A stretch of 64,000 bases of DNA from JAAYDH01 sp035353055 (GTDB taxonomy: Bacteria; Bacillota_I; Bacilli_A; RFN20; CAG-826): contig DAOPYW010000004.1 in the NCBI GenBank assembly GCA_035353055.1, forward strand, positions 1-64,000. The letters run 5' to 3'. This document shows positions 1-8,775 of this stretch, in pieces. The stretch's first letter is position 1. Each line of letters opens with the position of its first letter. A program made the translations under genes and the position numbers. A model generated the notes under the pieces. The model saw only the letters and a list, made by a program, of their open reading frames with translations, was not told the origin of the DNA and did not search any database.

Positions 1-41
1 TAAAAGTGATCGTTAAAAAATAACATCTTATAAAGAAAAAG

Positions 42-65
42 AAAAGCACTCGTTTGAGCGCTTTT
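42..65 (-). terminator. Rho-independent terminator of secG
   Basis: On the minus strand a 10-bp stem (AAAAGCGCTC / GAGTGCTTTT, one G-U wobble) with an AAAC loop abuts the secG stop and is followed by a T-rich run. On the plus strand the wobble becomes an A-C mismatch, so the signal favours minus-strand transcripts. Confidence 0.75.
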
Positions 66-311
66 TTATTTGGCTGCTCCCGATTGCATTAGTTTAATAA
101 TGACGGCGAGAATGAAGAAGATAATGGCTACGATTAACGTGAGTATGGAGACCACTTTTTCTGCTCCTCTTTCCTTTGTTTTCACAAAGACATTTAATCC
201 ACCGCCGGTGATGGCGCCAGAGGCACCTTCTGATTTACCACCTTGCAATAGAGTAAGGATAATGATCACAATTGCGACCGCTAATAAGACCCAGTCATAC
301 CAATTTAACAT
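66..311 (-). CDS. secG: SecG, preprotein translocase subunit
   Basis: Small subunit of the SecYEG channel in the cytoplasmic membrane; it assists SecA-driven export. The 81-residue protein has the family layout: a membrane segment at about residues 6-24, a central Gly/Ser-rich loop containing LLQGGKSEGASGAITGG, and a second membrane segment at about 52-74. The start has a good ribosome binding site (AAAGGATG about 8 bases upstream). It is the last gene of a leftward run secA-prfB-yitT-uvrB-secG and is followed directly by a terminator. In many Bacilli secG is followed by rnr and smpB; here the terminator ends transcription instead, and the window edge hides what lies beyond. Confidence 0.93.
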   Translation of the reverse strand: MLNWYDWVLLAVAIVIIILTLLQGGKSEGASGAITGGGLNVFVKTKERGAEKVVSILTLIVAIIFFILAVIIKLMQSGAAK

Positions 312-380
312 ATATGTTCATCCTTTCTATTGATTGCTTAATAATAATAAATAAAACGAGCCAATAAGGCAAACAAAAGA

Positions 381-2363
381 TTATTGAACGTTGGTTTTCA
401 TTTCCAGAATGATATCTCGCAGTTCAGCAGCTCTTTCAAAATCAAATTCTTGTGCCGCTTGCTTCATCTGCTTTTCCAATTCTTTGATTCGCTGGTTGAT
501 TTCTGTTCTTGAGCCATGTTTAGTGAGCTTAATCATCTCATCAATTTCGCTCTCTGAATTGTGGATCGGCAAGCGAATCTCTTTGATGATGGTGCGAGGG
601 ACGATGCCATTTTCTTGGTTAAATTCATTTTGGATGTGACGACGGCGATTTGTCTCATCGATTGCAATGCGCATAGAATCAGTCATGTTATCGGCATACA
701 TTACCACAAGTCCATGTTCGTTTCTCGCGGCTCGGCCGATTATTTGAATCAAAGATCGTGAGCTCCGCAAGAATCCTTCCTTGTCAGCATCTAAGATGGA
801 AACTAGAGAGACTTCAGGAATATCTAATCCTTCACGAAGCAGATTGATGCCTACGAGAACATCGTATTTTCCTTTTCGCAGTTGATAGATAATCTCGCTT
901 CTTTCAAGAGTTTTTGTCTCGTGGTGAAGATAGACAACTTTAATACCTCTTTCTTTCAAATAAGAGGTTAAATCTTCAGCCATGCGAATCGTCAAGGTTA
1001 CAATCATGGTGCGCTCATTGTTTTTAACTCGCTGTTTAATCTCAGATAAAAGATCATCAATTTGTCCGATGGTTTTTCTAACTTCAACCTTTGGATCAAG
1101 CAAGCCAGTAGGACGGATGATTTGCTCGATAACAGAGCCATCTGATTTTTGCAATTCATAGTCCCCCGGGGTTGCGCTGGTGCAGATAATGGTCGGCATT
1201 ATTTTTTCAAATTCTTCAAATTTAAGAGGTCGATTGTCTAAGGCAGATGGAAGTCTAAAACCATATTCAACTAGGTTTAATTTGCGAGAGTAATCGCCAT
1301 TGTACATTCCATGTAACTGGGGAAAAGTAACATGTGATTCATCGACAAATAGAATAAAGTCTTTTGGGAAATAATCCAAAAGGCAGAAAGGTCTCTCTCC
1401 AGGTTTTCTTTTATCGATGTGCCTTGAATAGTTTTCTATGCCGGGGCACATGCCGAATTCCTGCATGTTTTCAATGTCTTGATTTGTTCTATTTTCCAAG
1501 CGTTCAGCTTCCAAAAGTTTTCCATTTTCTTTAAAGAACTGCAATCTTTCAATTAACTCAGTTTTAATCGTCTCGCAGGCTTCTTTAATCCTGTACCTCG
1601 TTGATGCGTGATCATATGCAGGAAAGATAGGATAAGTATGAAAGTTGTTTTTAATCTCGCCAGTAAGCAAATCGACAAGCTGAATTTTTTCCACTTCATC
1701 GCCAAAAGTATCAATTCGAATAACGTGATTGTTTTCGGAATTAGCGGGAATTATTTCGATGATATCGCCCCTGACTCTAAAGGTTCCCGGAGCGGCATCG
1801 AGATTATTTCTTTTGTATTGAGAATCTACTAATTTTTTGAAAAATTCTGAGCGATTAATTGTCTCTCCCACTCTGATGTTGAAAACTAGATTTCGATATT
1901 CATCCGGATCAGTTAAACCATAAATTGATGCCACGGAAGCCACGACAATTGTGTCGCGTCGCTCAATGACAGAGTTAATGGCTGATGTCCTAAGCATTTC
2001 GATTTCATCATTCATCACCGCGCTTTTATCAATATAGGTGTCTGTTTTTGGTATGTAGGCTTCGGGCTGATAGAAATCGAAATTGGAGACAAAATATTCC
2101 ACTCGATTGTGAGGAAACAGTTCTTGGAATTCTGAATATAATTGCCCAGCGAGGGTTTTATTATGGACCAGAACAAGGACAGGTCTTTGAACATGCTCAA
2201 TAATGTTGGCCATGGTAAAAGTCTTTCCAGTGCCAGTAGCTCCCAATAAAACTTGAAAGTTGTGACCATTAGAAATTCCACTAACTAGTTTTTCAATCGC
2301 TTGCGGTTGATCTCCAGTTGGTTTATACGAAGATACAATTTGAAATTTGTGTTGTTTTTCCAT
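381..2363 (-). CDS. uvrB: UvrB, excinuclease ABC subunit B
   Basis: Damage-verification helicase of nucleotide excision repair; it is loaded by UvrA and recruits UvrC. The 660-residue length is normal. Visible are the Walker A GATGTGKT at 41-48, the helicase motifs, and a C-terminal UVR domain (about 620-655) that contacts UvrC. The start has AGGG 7 bases upstream. Odd point: the beta-hairpin region reads FVSNFDFYQPEAY (about 91-103) where the family normally has FVSYYDYYQPEAY, so the residues matching E. coli Tyr92, Tyr93 and Tyr95 are Asn94, Phe95 and Phe97; only the Tyr96 equivalent (Tyr98) is kept. uvrA is not next to it in this window. Confidence 0.96.
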   Translation of the reverse strand: MEKQHKFQIVSSYKPTGDQPQAIEKLVSGISNGHNFQVLLGATGTGKTFTMANIIEHVQRPVLVLVHNKTLAGQLYSEFQELFPHNRVEYFVSNFDFYQPEAYIPKTDTYIDKSAVMNDEIEMLRTSAINSVIERRDTIVVASVASIYGLTDPDEYRNLVFNIRVGETINRSEFFKKLVDSQYKRNNLDAAPGTFRVRGDIIEIIPANSENNHVIRIDTFGDEVEKIQLVDLLTGEIKNNFHTYPIFPAYDHASTRYRIKEACETIKTELIERLQFFKENGKLLEAERLENRTNQDIENMQEFGMCPGIENYSRHIDKRKPGERPFCLLDYFPKDFILFVDESHVTFPQLHGMYNGDYSRKLNLVEYGFRLPSALDNRPLKFEEFEKIMPTIICTSATPGDYELQKSDGSVIEQIIRPTGLLDPKVEVRKTIGQIDDLLSEIKQRVKNNERTMIVTLTIRMAEDLTSYLKERGIKVVYLHHETKTLERSEIIYQLRKGKYDVLVGINLLREGLDIPEVSLVSILDADKEGFLRSSRSLIQIIGRAARNEHGLVVMYADNMTDSMRIAIDETNRRRHIQNEFNQENGIVPRTIIKEIRLPIHNSESEIDEMIKLTKHGSRTEINQRIKELEKQMKQAAQEFDFERAAELRDIILEMKTNVQ

Positions 2364-2380
2364 GAAAATCCCTGCAAAAA

Positions 2381-3355
2381 CTACTTATTTTGCTTATTTT
2401 TATGAACTTTAATCTTTTTGAAGCCCTCGCCATAGACAGCGTTGGTTTGCGTGAAAGTAATGAAGGCATCAGGATCGGTTTTAATGATAAAATCACGAAT
2501 TTTGTGATATTGGCTCTTATCGAAAACAACGTTTAAAATGACTCTTTCCTCACCTTTATAACCGCCTTCAGCGCGAATGATAGTCGCTCCTCGGCCAAGC
2601 ACATCTTGAACAAAAGCATTAATTACTTCCCATTTTGAGGAAATTATCTCCACTTTGTAACTGGTCTGAGTTCCAATGTAGACATACTCTATCAAAAGAG
2701 CAGTAATGAAAGCTGATAAAACGCCGCAGAGACACTGAACAAGGAAGGCCGAATTATTGGGAAGAAGAACAATCAGTCCAGCAACAATTATCGTGCCATC
2801 GATAATGAAGCTTCCAACTGATTGCTTAATATTCAGATATTTGTTCATGATGAAGTTGATTACATCGACCCCGCCTGAACTGCCGCCACTAACAAAAGTA
2901 ATAGCAACGCCAACTCCCACAATGACTCCGCCGGTGATGCCTGCTAATAAAATCGCACCAACTTCACTATTTGCTCCGTCAAGGAGAATAGCAAATGTGA
3001 TGCTTTGGCACCAATGGCTAATGCCGGGAACAAGAGAAAGTAAGGCGGTCGTAAGTGGAATCATTATTGTCGATAAAAGCGTCTTAAAAGCAAAATCTTT
3101 TCCAATAAAAATCAAGCCAATAACCCATAGGATTATTGAGAGAGAGGTTGTAGTGATGTTATAAACCAAGCTTTGAGAATTCTCACTAAAAAATGATTTA
3201 ACAATAATGGATATACCATTTAGGCCACCGGCGTTAATCATGGCAGGGCTTAAAAAGACGACGTTTCCGAAAGCTAATAAAAGCGATCCAATGAGAACAA
3301 CAAAGATTTGTAAAAAATATTTTTTGATATTAATTTTTGTGACTATTTTGTTCAT
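2381..3355 (-). CDS. YitT family membrane protein (DUF161/DUF2179)
   Basis: A 324-residue member of the YitT family: an N-terminal half with five or six hydrophobic segments (about 20-210; Gly-rich stretches such as GGSSGGVDVINF) and a C-terminal cytosolic DUF2179 domain (about 225-310). The molecular function of the family is not established. I chose the Met at 3355 rather than the upstream in-frame Met at 3439 because AGGAGG lies about 8 bases before it and the hydrophobic core begins soon after; the longer reading would run through the 3' end of prfB. The start still overlaps the prfB end by 26 bases, which suggests translational coupling in the secA-prfB-yitT-uvrB-secG run. Confidence 0.88.
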   Translation of the reverse strand: MNKIVTKINIKKYFLQIFVVLIGSLLLAFGNVVFLSPAMINAGGLNGISIIVKSFFSENSQSLVYNITTTSLSIILWVIGLIFIGKDFAFKTLLSTIMIPLTTALLSLVPGISHWCQSITFAILLDGANSEVGAILLAGITGGVIVGVGVAITFVSGGSSGGVDVINFIMNKYLNIKQSVGSFIIDGTIIVAGLIVLLPNNSAFLVQCLCGVLSAFITALLIEYVYIGTQTSYKVEIISSKWEVINAFVQDVLGRGATIIRAEGGYKGEERVILNVVFDKSQYHKIRDFIIKTDPDAFITFTQTNAVYGEGFKKIKVHKNKQNK

Positions 3356-4452
3356 TTTCTTTGGCCTCCTTTTGTAAGTATGCATAGATGAACCCTTCAA
3401 GGTCGCCATCCATGACGGCTCCAACATTAGTTTCCTCATAGTCAGTTCGATTATCTTTAACTAACGTATATGGGCAGAAAACATAAGAGCGAATTTGACT
3501 ACCCCACTCAATGTTTTTCTTTTCTCCGACAATACCTTTAATGGCATTGTTTCTTTTTTCTAGTTCTAATAAGTATAGTTTGCCTTTTAGCATTTGCATG
3601 GCAACTTCGCGATTAGAGAGTTGGCTTCTTTCCATTTGGCAGGAAACAACAATTCCAGTGGGAAGATGAGTGATTCGAATAGCGGTTTCAACTTTGTTGA
3701 CATTCTGCCCGCCAGCTCCTCCGCTTCGATAAGTATCAATCTTTAGATCCGATTCATTTATTTGAATGTCGATGTTATCGTTTTTAAACTCTGGCACCAC
3801 GTTGACTGAAGCAAACGAGGTATGCCTTCTTTTATTGGCATCAAAAGGTGAGATGCGCACCAGTCGGTGAACTCCTTTTTCGCTTTTAAGCAAGCCGTAA
3901 GCATGGGGACCAGAGATTTTGAAAGTAACTGACTTAAGGCCAGCTTCTTCTCCTGGCTCATTGTATATTTGTGCGACTTTTAATTTGTTGCTGTCTGCAT
4001 AGCAAAGGTACATCCGATAGAGCATGCTCGCCCAATCTTGGGCTTCTGTTCCTCCGGCCCCGGGGTGGATTTCCAAAATGGCATTGAGATTATCAAATTC
4101 ACCGCTAAAAAGAATCTGGAGTTCAAACTCCTTTGCATCAGAAGAAAGAGCGTCTAATTGCTTTTCAATTTCTTCGAAAAATGATTCATCTCCCAAAGAT
4201 AGCAGTTCTTCAATATCGAGATAATTTTTTGACAAAGAGCGATGTTTTCCGACCAAATCCTTGCAGTATTTGAGGCGAGAAATTGTCTCTAGAGCATTTC
4301 TTGAATCACTCCAAAAATCAGGCTCTTCGCTTTTCTTTGTCATTTGATTAACTTCGAGTTCTAATTTATCAAAGTCAAAGGGAAGACCCGAGTTGGTGGA
4401 TTTTGTCACCAACAGCACAAAGTTGTTGTTTAAGTGCAACGATGTCTTTCAT
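3330..4452 (-). CDS. prfB: RF2, peptide chain release factor 2 (programmed +1 frameshift)
   Basis: Class I release factor that reads TAA and TGA. The protein is encoded in two frames. A 25-codon first frame starts at ATG 4452 (AGGAG upstream, ATG sharing its A with the secA TAA) and reads MKDIVALKQQLC...GSSL up to CTT TGA C; a +1 slip there joins the main frame at Asp (4376-4374), giving about 373 residues. The main frame has the RF2 anticodon tripeptide SPF (in RISPFDANKRRHTSF) and the catalytic GGQ (in SGGAGGQNVNK). An uninterrupted reading from an upstream-looking Met at 4439 gives an N-terminus unlike RF2 and is rejected. Translation of TGA is thus autoregulated by RF2 level, as in most bacteria. 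secA-prfB adjacency is typical of Firmicutes. Confidence 0.95.
4374..4380 (-). promoter_or_regulatory. prfB: prfB +1 recoding site CTTTGAC
   Basis: Minus-strand CTT TGA C, identical to the conserved RF2 shift heptamer. The usual stimulatory SD-like AGGGGG three bases before CTT is not there; the closest match is a GGG separated by TCTTCC from the CTT. Recoding is certain from the protein alignment; efficiency is unknown. Confidence 0.92.
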
Positions 4453-6866
4453 TATTTGACCGCTCCTTTGTTTACCTCGCTAGATGGTTGTTGATTGAGG
4501 TTGGGTTTTTGTTCGTCGACTACTTCAGCAGGTGCTTCTTCTTTAGGTTCAACTTTAACATTTAATAAATTTAAGACAGCATCGACAGAAGATATTTCCA
4601 ATGTTTCTTTAAACATTCGATAGCCTTCATTGACATAATCCTGCAGAGGATTGACATTAGCATAGCTTCTTAGATGGATGCCTTCGCGAAGACGCGCCAT
4701 AGCATCGATGTGCTTAGTCCAGTTTTGGTCAATGGTGTGCAAAATAATGGCGCGTTCAAGCTTTTCGCCGACATCTGCTGGCCATTCTTTCTTTCGCTCT
4801 TCGTAACAATCTTGGAGAATCACTCCTAAATCTGGTCCGACATCTTCAACAGGAGATTCTTCATATAGAGCTTTTTTGATTGAACCACTCGCTAAAAATC
4901 TAGGTTCGACTTGTTTGATTAATAATTCTCCGGAGACTAACTGTTCACGGCTTCCAACTGGAACGGCCTTGTGAGCGAGGAAAATACCGGTGGTATCAAA
5001 TACTTCGTCAACGATATCTTTAATATCTTTCCCTTCGATAATTCGATCCCGTTTGTCATAGACAATTTGTCTTTGCTTCGCGAGAACATCATCGTAGTCC
5101 AATAAATTCTTGCGGGTATCAAAGTTCATGCCTTCAATCTTTTTCTGGGCACTTGTAATCATGTTAGTGACCATTTTCATCTCGAGAGCTTCATCTCCAA
5201 ATTGCTTTTGGATCCAATCGCGGTATTTATCAGCTGCAAAGCGAACTAACAAAGTGTCATCAAAAGAAACATAGAATCTAGAGAATCCTGGATCCCCTTG
5301 GCGCCCGCTACGTCCTCTCAACTGATTATCAATACGCCGAGCTTCGTGTCTTTCAGTGCCAAAAACGCACAAGCCGCCGAGCGCTCTTACTTCGTCATTG
5401 ATTTTAATATCCGTTCCACGACCAGCCATGTTGGTAGCTAGTGTGATGTGGCCCTTCTCTCCAGAATGAGCGATAATTTCTGCTTCTCGAGCATTGTTTT
5501 TCGCGTTCAACATTTCATGGGAAAGTCCAGCTGCGGTCAGCAACACGGAAATTTCTTCTGAAGATTCGACAGAGACTGTACCAATTAAAATTGGTTGCCC
5601 TTTTTCATGTCTTTCTTTCACTTCTTTAATCAAAGCAGCGAGCTTTGGCCCTTTATGAGCATAGACATAATCTAGCGCATCAGTACGCACGATTGGCTTG
5701 TTGGTGGGAATTGAAACAACACGCATGTTGTAAATTTTTCTGAATTCTTCCTCTTCCGTTTTGGCGGTTCCTGTCATACCAGACATTTTTTTGAACAAAC
5801 GGAAAAAGTTTTGGTAAGTAATTGTAGCCATGGTGACTGTTTCTTGCTTAATAGTAACGTTCTCTTTGGCTTGAACTGCTTGGTGTAGACCGTCGGACCA
5901 CTCGCGGCCAGGAAGCACACGACCAGTGAACTGGTCTATGATTTGAATTTGTCCTTCAGCATCGACTAGATAGTCGACGTCGCGAATCATGATATAGTTT
6001 GCTTTTAAAGCATTGTGAATTCGGTGCACTAAATCGGCAAATTCAGGATTATATAAGTTCTTAATCCCAAACATTCTTTCCGCTTTTTGGTTTCCTTGAT
6101 CGGTTAGATTGACCGTCTTTTCTTTGACATCAATTGCGAAGTCAGCATCTCTTTTCAAAGCTTTGCAAAAGCGATCGGCAACTGTGTATTGAGAAGCAGA
6201 AGTTTTAGCTCCGCCAGAAATAATTAAAGGAGTCCTTGATTCATCAACTAAGATTGAGTCGGCTTCGTCAACGATGCAATAGTTTAGTCCTCGGAGAACG
6301 CGATGCTCCATATCGACAGCCATGTTGTCGCGGAGATAATCAAATCCTAACTCGGAATTCGTTGTATAGGTAATGTCACATAGATATGCTTCTCGTTTTT
6401 CTGAAGTCGTTTTGCTTCTAAGATTAACTCCAACCGTCAAGCCTAAAAATCTATAGATTTGGCCCATCCAATCAGCGTCACGTTGTGACAAATATTCGTT
6501 AACGGTTACAACCTCAACCCCAGTTCCAGCGAGCGCATTGAGATAGACCGCCATTGTGGCAGTAAGTGTTTTTCCTTCACCAGTTTTCATTTCGGCAACA
6601 TCTCCAGCGTGTAAAACTAAAGCGCCGATAACTTGAACTTTGTATGGAAACTCTCCGAGCGTTCTTTTGGCTGCTTCACGAGCGACAGCAAAGGCTTCAA
6701 ATTTAATATCATCTAAAGTTTTGCCTTGAGAGAGCAAATTTTTAAAGTAAACCGTCTTGGCTCTGAGCTCTTCATCGCTCAGCGATGCCATCACTTTTTC
6801 ATAGGCTAAGACTTTATTAGCTTCTCGATCGTATTGCTTTAGCCTTCTTTTATCAAAAAATCCCAT
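4452..6866 (-). CDS. secA: SecA, preprotein translocase ATPase
   Basis: Motor ATPase of Sec export. 804 residues: DEAD motor domain with Walker A MKTGEGKT (93-100), DEAD box (200-203) followed by the family signature SILVDESRTPL, preprotein cross-linking domain, second motor domain with GRGTDIK, and helical scaffold/wing domains. The C-terminus (KPNLNQQPSSEVNKGAVK) lacks the CxC...CH zinc-binding tail found in many SecA proteins, as in several Bacilli that lack SecB. The start has a modest GGTG 8 bases upstream. Its TAA overlaps the prfB ATG (TAATG). The 129-base leader contains a possible TATAAT at 6966-6971 and a 14-base palindrome at 6880-6893. Confidence 0.97.
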   Translation of the reverse strand: MGFFDKRRLKQYDREANKVLAYEKVMASLSDEELRAKTVYFKNLLSQGKTLDDIKFEAFAVAREAAKRTLGEFPYKVQVIGALVLHAGDVAEMKTGEGKTLTATMAVYLNALAGTGVEVVTVNEYLSQRDADWMGQIYRFLGLTVGVNLRSKTTSEKREAYLCDITYTTNSELGFDYLRDNMAVDMEHRVLRGLNYCIVDEADSILVDESRTPLIISGGAKTSASQYTVADRFCKALKRDADFAIDVKEKTVNLTDQGNQKAERMFGIKNLYNPEFADLVHRIHNALKANYIMIRDVDYLVDAEGQIQIIDQFTGRVLPGREWSDGLHQAVQAKENVTIKQETVTMATITYQNFFRLFKKMSGMTGTAKTEEEEFRKIYNMRVVSIPTNKPIVRTDALDYVYAHKGPKLAALIKEVKERHEKGQPILIGTVSVESSEEISVLLTAAGLSHEMLNAKNNAREAEIIAHSGEKGHITLATNMAGRGTDIKINDEVRALGGLCVFGTERHEARRIDNQLRGRSGRQGDPGFSRFYVSFDDTLLVRFAADKYRDWIQKQFGDEALEMKMVTNMITSAQKKIEGMNFDTRKNLLDYDDVLAKQRQIVYDKRDRIIEGKDIKDIVDEVFDTTGIFLAHKAVPVGSREQLVSGELLIKQVEPRFLASGSIKKALYEESPVEDVGPDLGVILQDCYEERKKEWPADVGEKLERAIILHTIDQNWTKHIDAMARLREGIHLRSYANVNPLQDYVNEGYRMFKETLEISSVDAVLNLLNVKVEPKEEAPAEVVDEQKPNLNQQPSSEVNKGAVK

Positions 6867-6879
6867 AATAATTCACCAA

Positions 6880-6893
6880 CACAATTAATTGTG
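6880..6893. repeat. Perfect 14-base palindrome upstream of secA
   Basis: CACAATTAATTGTG lies 14 bases before the secA start. It could form a short hairpin in the leader or be an operator half-site pair; nothing in the sequence decides between these, and it is A/T rich. Confidence 0.5.
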
Positions 6894-6995
6894 CCCTTCT
6901 AATACATAAATGTTTGCACATTTGCCTTCCTATCTTATCATCCAGCCCCCAATTAGTCTAATACTATTATATAGATTAGGCTAAACAAGGCCCTC

Positions 6996-7661
6996 TTATT
7001 TTAGAAAGGTTTTGCTCATTACCATCACCATAATTTTCTTTGGCTTTAATGGTTTAATAAGTCCAATCATGCCTTTAATGGTTGAACCAGTGGTGTAAAC
7101 GTCATCAACAATTAGTATTTTTTTACCATACATTTTATTATTTGTTATAAGTTTCATTCTTGTTTTAGCCTTAGTTCTTTGCCTTGCATTTAGCTCGGCT
7201 TGCTTATATGGAAAGGCTTTTTCGATCAGAAACAAAAATGGCAATTTTAACGGCTTAAAGATAGCTTCAACGTGATTAAATTCCCTTTCTTTATCATCGG
7301 ATTTTGAAGATGGAGCAGGGACTAAAATGAATCCTTTGAAAAGATGATGTAGTTCAGCTTTAAACCGAGAAAAAAAGACTTCTGCAAGCTCGACATCATA
7401 GCAACCCTTGACTTGATATAGCAAAGTTTTAATTTCTTCGTCGTATTGATAAATAGCTAATGCGGCAATATCGACAACACGAAATTTCAAAAAAAGGGGC
7501 TTCAATTTTTTCTCGCATTGTTCGCAAACACAAGAATCATTATGAAAAAATGAATACACACTCCAATTATGTATCGTTTTTAAACAGATTTTGCAAATTT
7601 TTGTTGGCTTCTTCGATAGTTCTAATACTCTTATTAATTTCTTCATTAAGTTCATTCGCAA
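6996..7661 (-). CDS. comFC: ComFC-like phosphoribosyltransferase family protein
   Basis: Late competence protein family that works with ComFA in uptake of single-stranded DNA. 221 residues: N-terminal cysteine pairs (CKIC at 23-26, CVCEQC about 44-49) suggesting a zinc site, then a PRTase-type fold ending in the PRPP loop ILIVDDVYTTGSTIKG (about 179-194). The start is a TTG at 7661: GGAGAGG lies 9 bases before it, while the next ATG (7655) is 15 bases away. Starting here makes the gene overlap comFA by 95 bases, and the cysteine motif itself lies inside the overlap, so a much later start is unlikely. Forms a two-gene comFA-comFC operon. Confidence 0.88.
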   Translation of the reverse strand: MRMNLMKKLIRVLELSKKPTKICKICLKTIHNWSVYSFFHNDSCVCEQCEKKLKPLFLKFRVVDIAALAIYQYDEEIKTLLYQVKGCYDVELAEVFFSRFKAELHHLFKGFILVPAPSSKSDDKEREFNHVEAIFKPLKLPFLFLIEKAFPYKQAELNARQRTKAKTRMKLITNNKMYGKKILIVDDVYTTGSTIKGMIGLIKPLKPKKIMVMVMSKTFLK

Positions 7662-8739
7662 GAAAAATCACCTCTCCTTCTGGTTCCTCTTTTTTGCGGC
7701 CAACTCTCCCTGCTATTTGCACTAAAGAATAGGAGGAATAAATGCTATGATTGGCTTCAAAAACAATAACTTGTAGACCTTTAACAGTGACTCCTCTTTC
7801 CAAAACAGCAGTCGTCACTAAATAACGATATTTATTTAGCTTAAAATCTCCGATTATTTGCTCGCGATTACTTCTTTTTGAATGAACGTAATTGCCGCTT
7901 GGAAATATAGATTTCAAATTGTGAAATACTTCTTCGCACTTTTTAATCGTCGGAGTAAAAATGAAAATTGGCTTTTGATTTTTAATAAAATTATTAATTA
8001 ACCTATAACATTTAATTATCAGCATTGGTTTTGGCATTATGAAAACTTCTGGAACTGGCAGAGGATATGCATGAAAGCGAGAAAAAAGTTCCACAATACA
8101 ACCGCCATTTTTCTCAAATTCGCTTAAGTATTTTTGGGACGGAGTGGCGGACATCATTATGAAATTTCCTCTGATTGATTTTTTAAAAAATGCATTTAGC
8201 ACTTCGTTATTGCGAAAAGGAAAAGCATCAATTTCATCAATTATCAAAAGATCAAAATACTGGTTATAACGGTACAGCTGATGAGTAGTGCAACAAACTA
8301 AATCGCCAATTAGCATCTTTGAGTGCCCTCCATAAACTGATGTGACAGTGTTGCTTTGGAATATTTTCTTAAATCGCTCAGAAAGTTCAATTATAACTTC
8401 TCTTCGAGGGACCACAAATCCAACATTTTGACCCTTCGATATCGCATAAGACATCACTCTTAAAACAATCTCCGTTTTTCCTGATCCGCATACAGCGTAA
8501 ACAAAAGAATTTTTCTTTTTTTGGTAATTATTTAATAAAATTTGCGCTAATTTTGCTTGGTCATTCGACAGTTCATAATTGAGATTCCACACCACATCTT
8601 TTTCCTTTGAAATCCGAGACTTGGCTTCTTGACCACGAAATGAAAGACATTTACGGCAATAAAATTTTCCGTTTCGCACGCCGATTGAGTCCATGTTTGT
8701 GTTGCCACAAAAAGGACAAACAAAAGAAAAAGCGCTCAT
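7567..8739 (-). CDS. comFA: ComFA-like DNA translocase (DEAD-box helicase)
   Basis: ATP-driven motor proposed to pull transforming DNA across the membrane. 390 residues: N-terminal C4 zinc motif (CPFC at 8-11, CRKC at about 28-31), Walker A VCGSGKTEIV, DEAD-like box DEIDAFP, SATP motif III, and a C-terminal helicase domain with QIAGRVGRK. The zinc motif begins at residue 8, so the start cannot be far from the ATG at 8739. No Shine-Dalgarno is seen, and that ATG sits in the loop of the rpiB terminator hairpin (8728-8758), whose downstream arm forms the first codons. No other competence gene is in the window. Confidence 0.9.
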   Translation of the reverse strand: MSAFSFVCPFCGNTNMDSIGVRNGKFYCRKCLSFRGQEAKSRISKEKDVVWNLNYELSNDQAKLAQILLNNYQKKKNSFVYAVCGSGKTEIVLRVMSYAISKGQNVGFVVPRREVIIELSERFKKIFQSNTVTSVYGGHSKMLIGDLVCCTTHQLYRYNQYFDLLIIDEIDAFPFRNNEVLNAFFKKSIRGNFIMMSATPSQKYLSEFEKNGGCIVELFSRFHAYPLPVPEVFIMPKPMLIIKCYRLINNFIKNQKPIFIFTPTIKKCEEVFHNLKSIFPSGNYVHSKRSNREQIIGDFKLNKYRYLVTTAVLERGVTVKGLQVIVFEANHSIYSSYSLVQIAGRVGRKKEEPEGEVIFLANELNEEINKSIRTIEEANKNLQNLFKNDT

Positions 8740-8758
8740 ATCTATAAAGAGCGCTTTT
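8728..8758 (-). terminator. Terminator-like hairpin spanning the comFA start codon
   Basis: Perfect 10-bp inverted repeat (AAAAGCGCTC at 8728-8737, GAGCGCTTTT at 8749-8758) with an 11-base loop containing the comFA ATG; the minus-strand 3' arm runs into a T-rich stretch. It lies 18 bases after the rpiB stop, so it should terminate rpiB transcripts and could sequester comFA initiation on read-through transcripts. Confidence 0.75.
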
Positions 8759-8775
8759 ACTAGTTTTTTTGAGAA

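Noticed and set aside
2757..3164. 135-codon open frame antisense to yitT
   Set aside because: Composition mirrors the reverse complement of membrane-protein codons; no ribosome binding site and no recognisable motif.
4381..4439. Uninterrupted prfB reading from a Met at 4439
   Set aside because: The encoded N-terminus is unlike RF2, whereas the ATG at 4452 has a binding site and reaches the CTTTGAC shift site.
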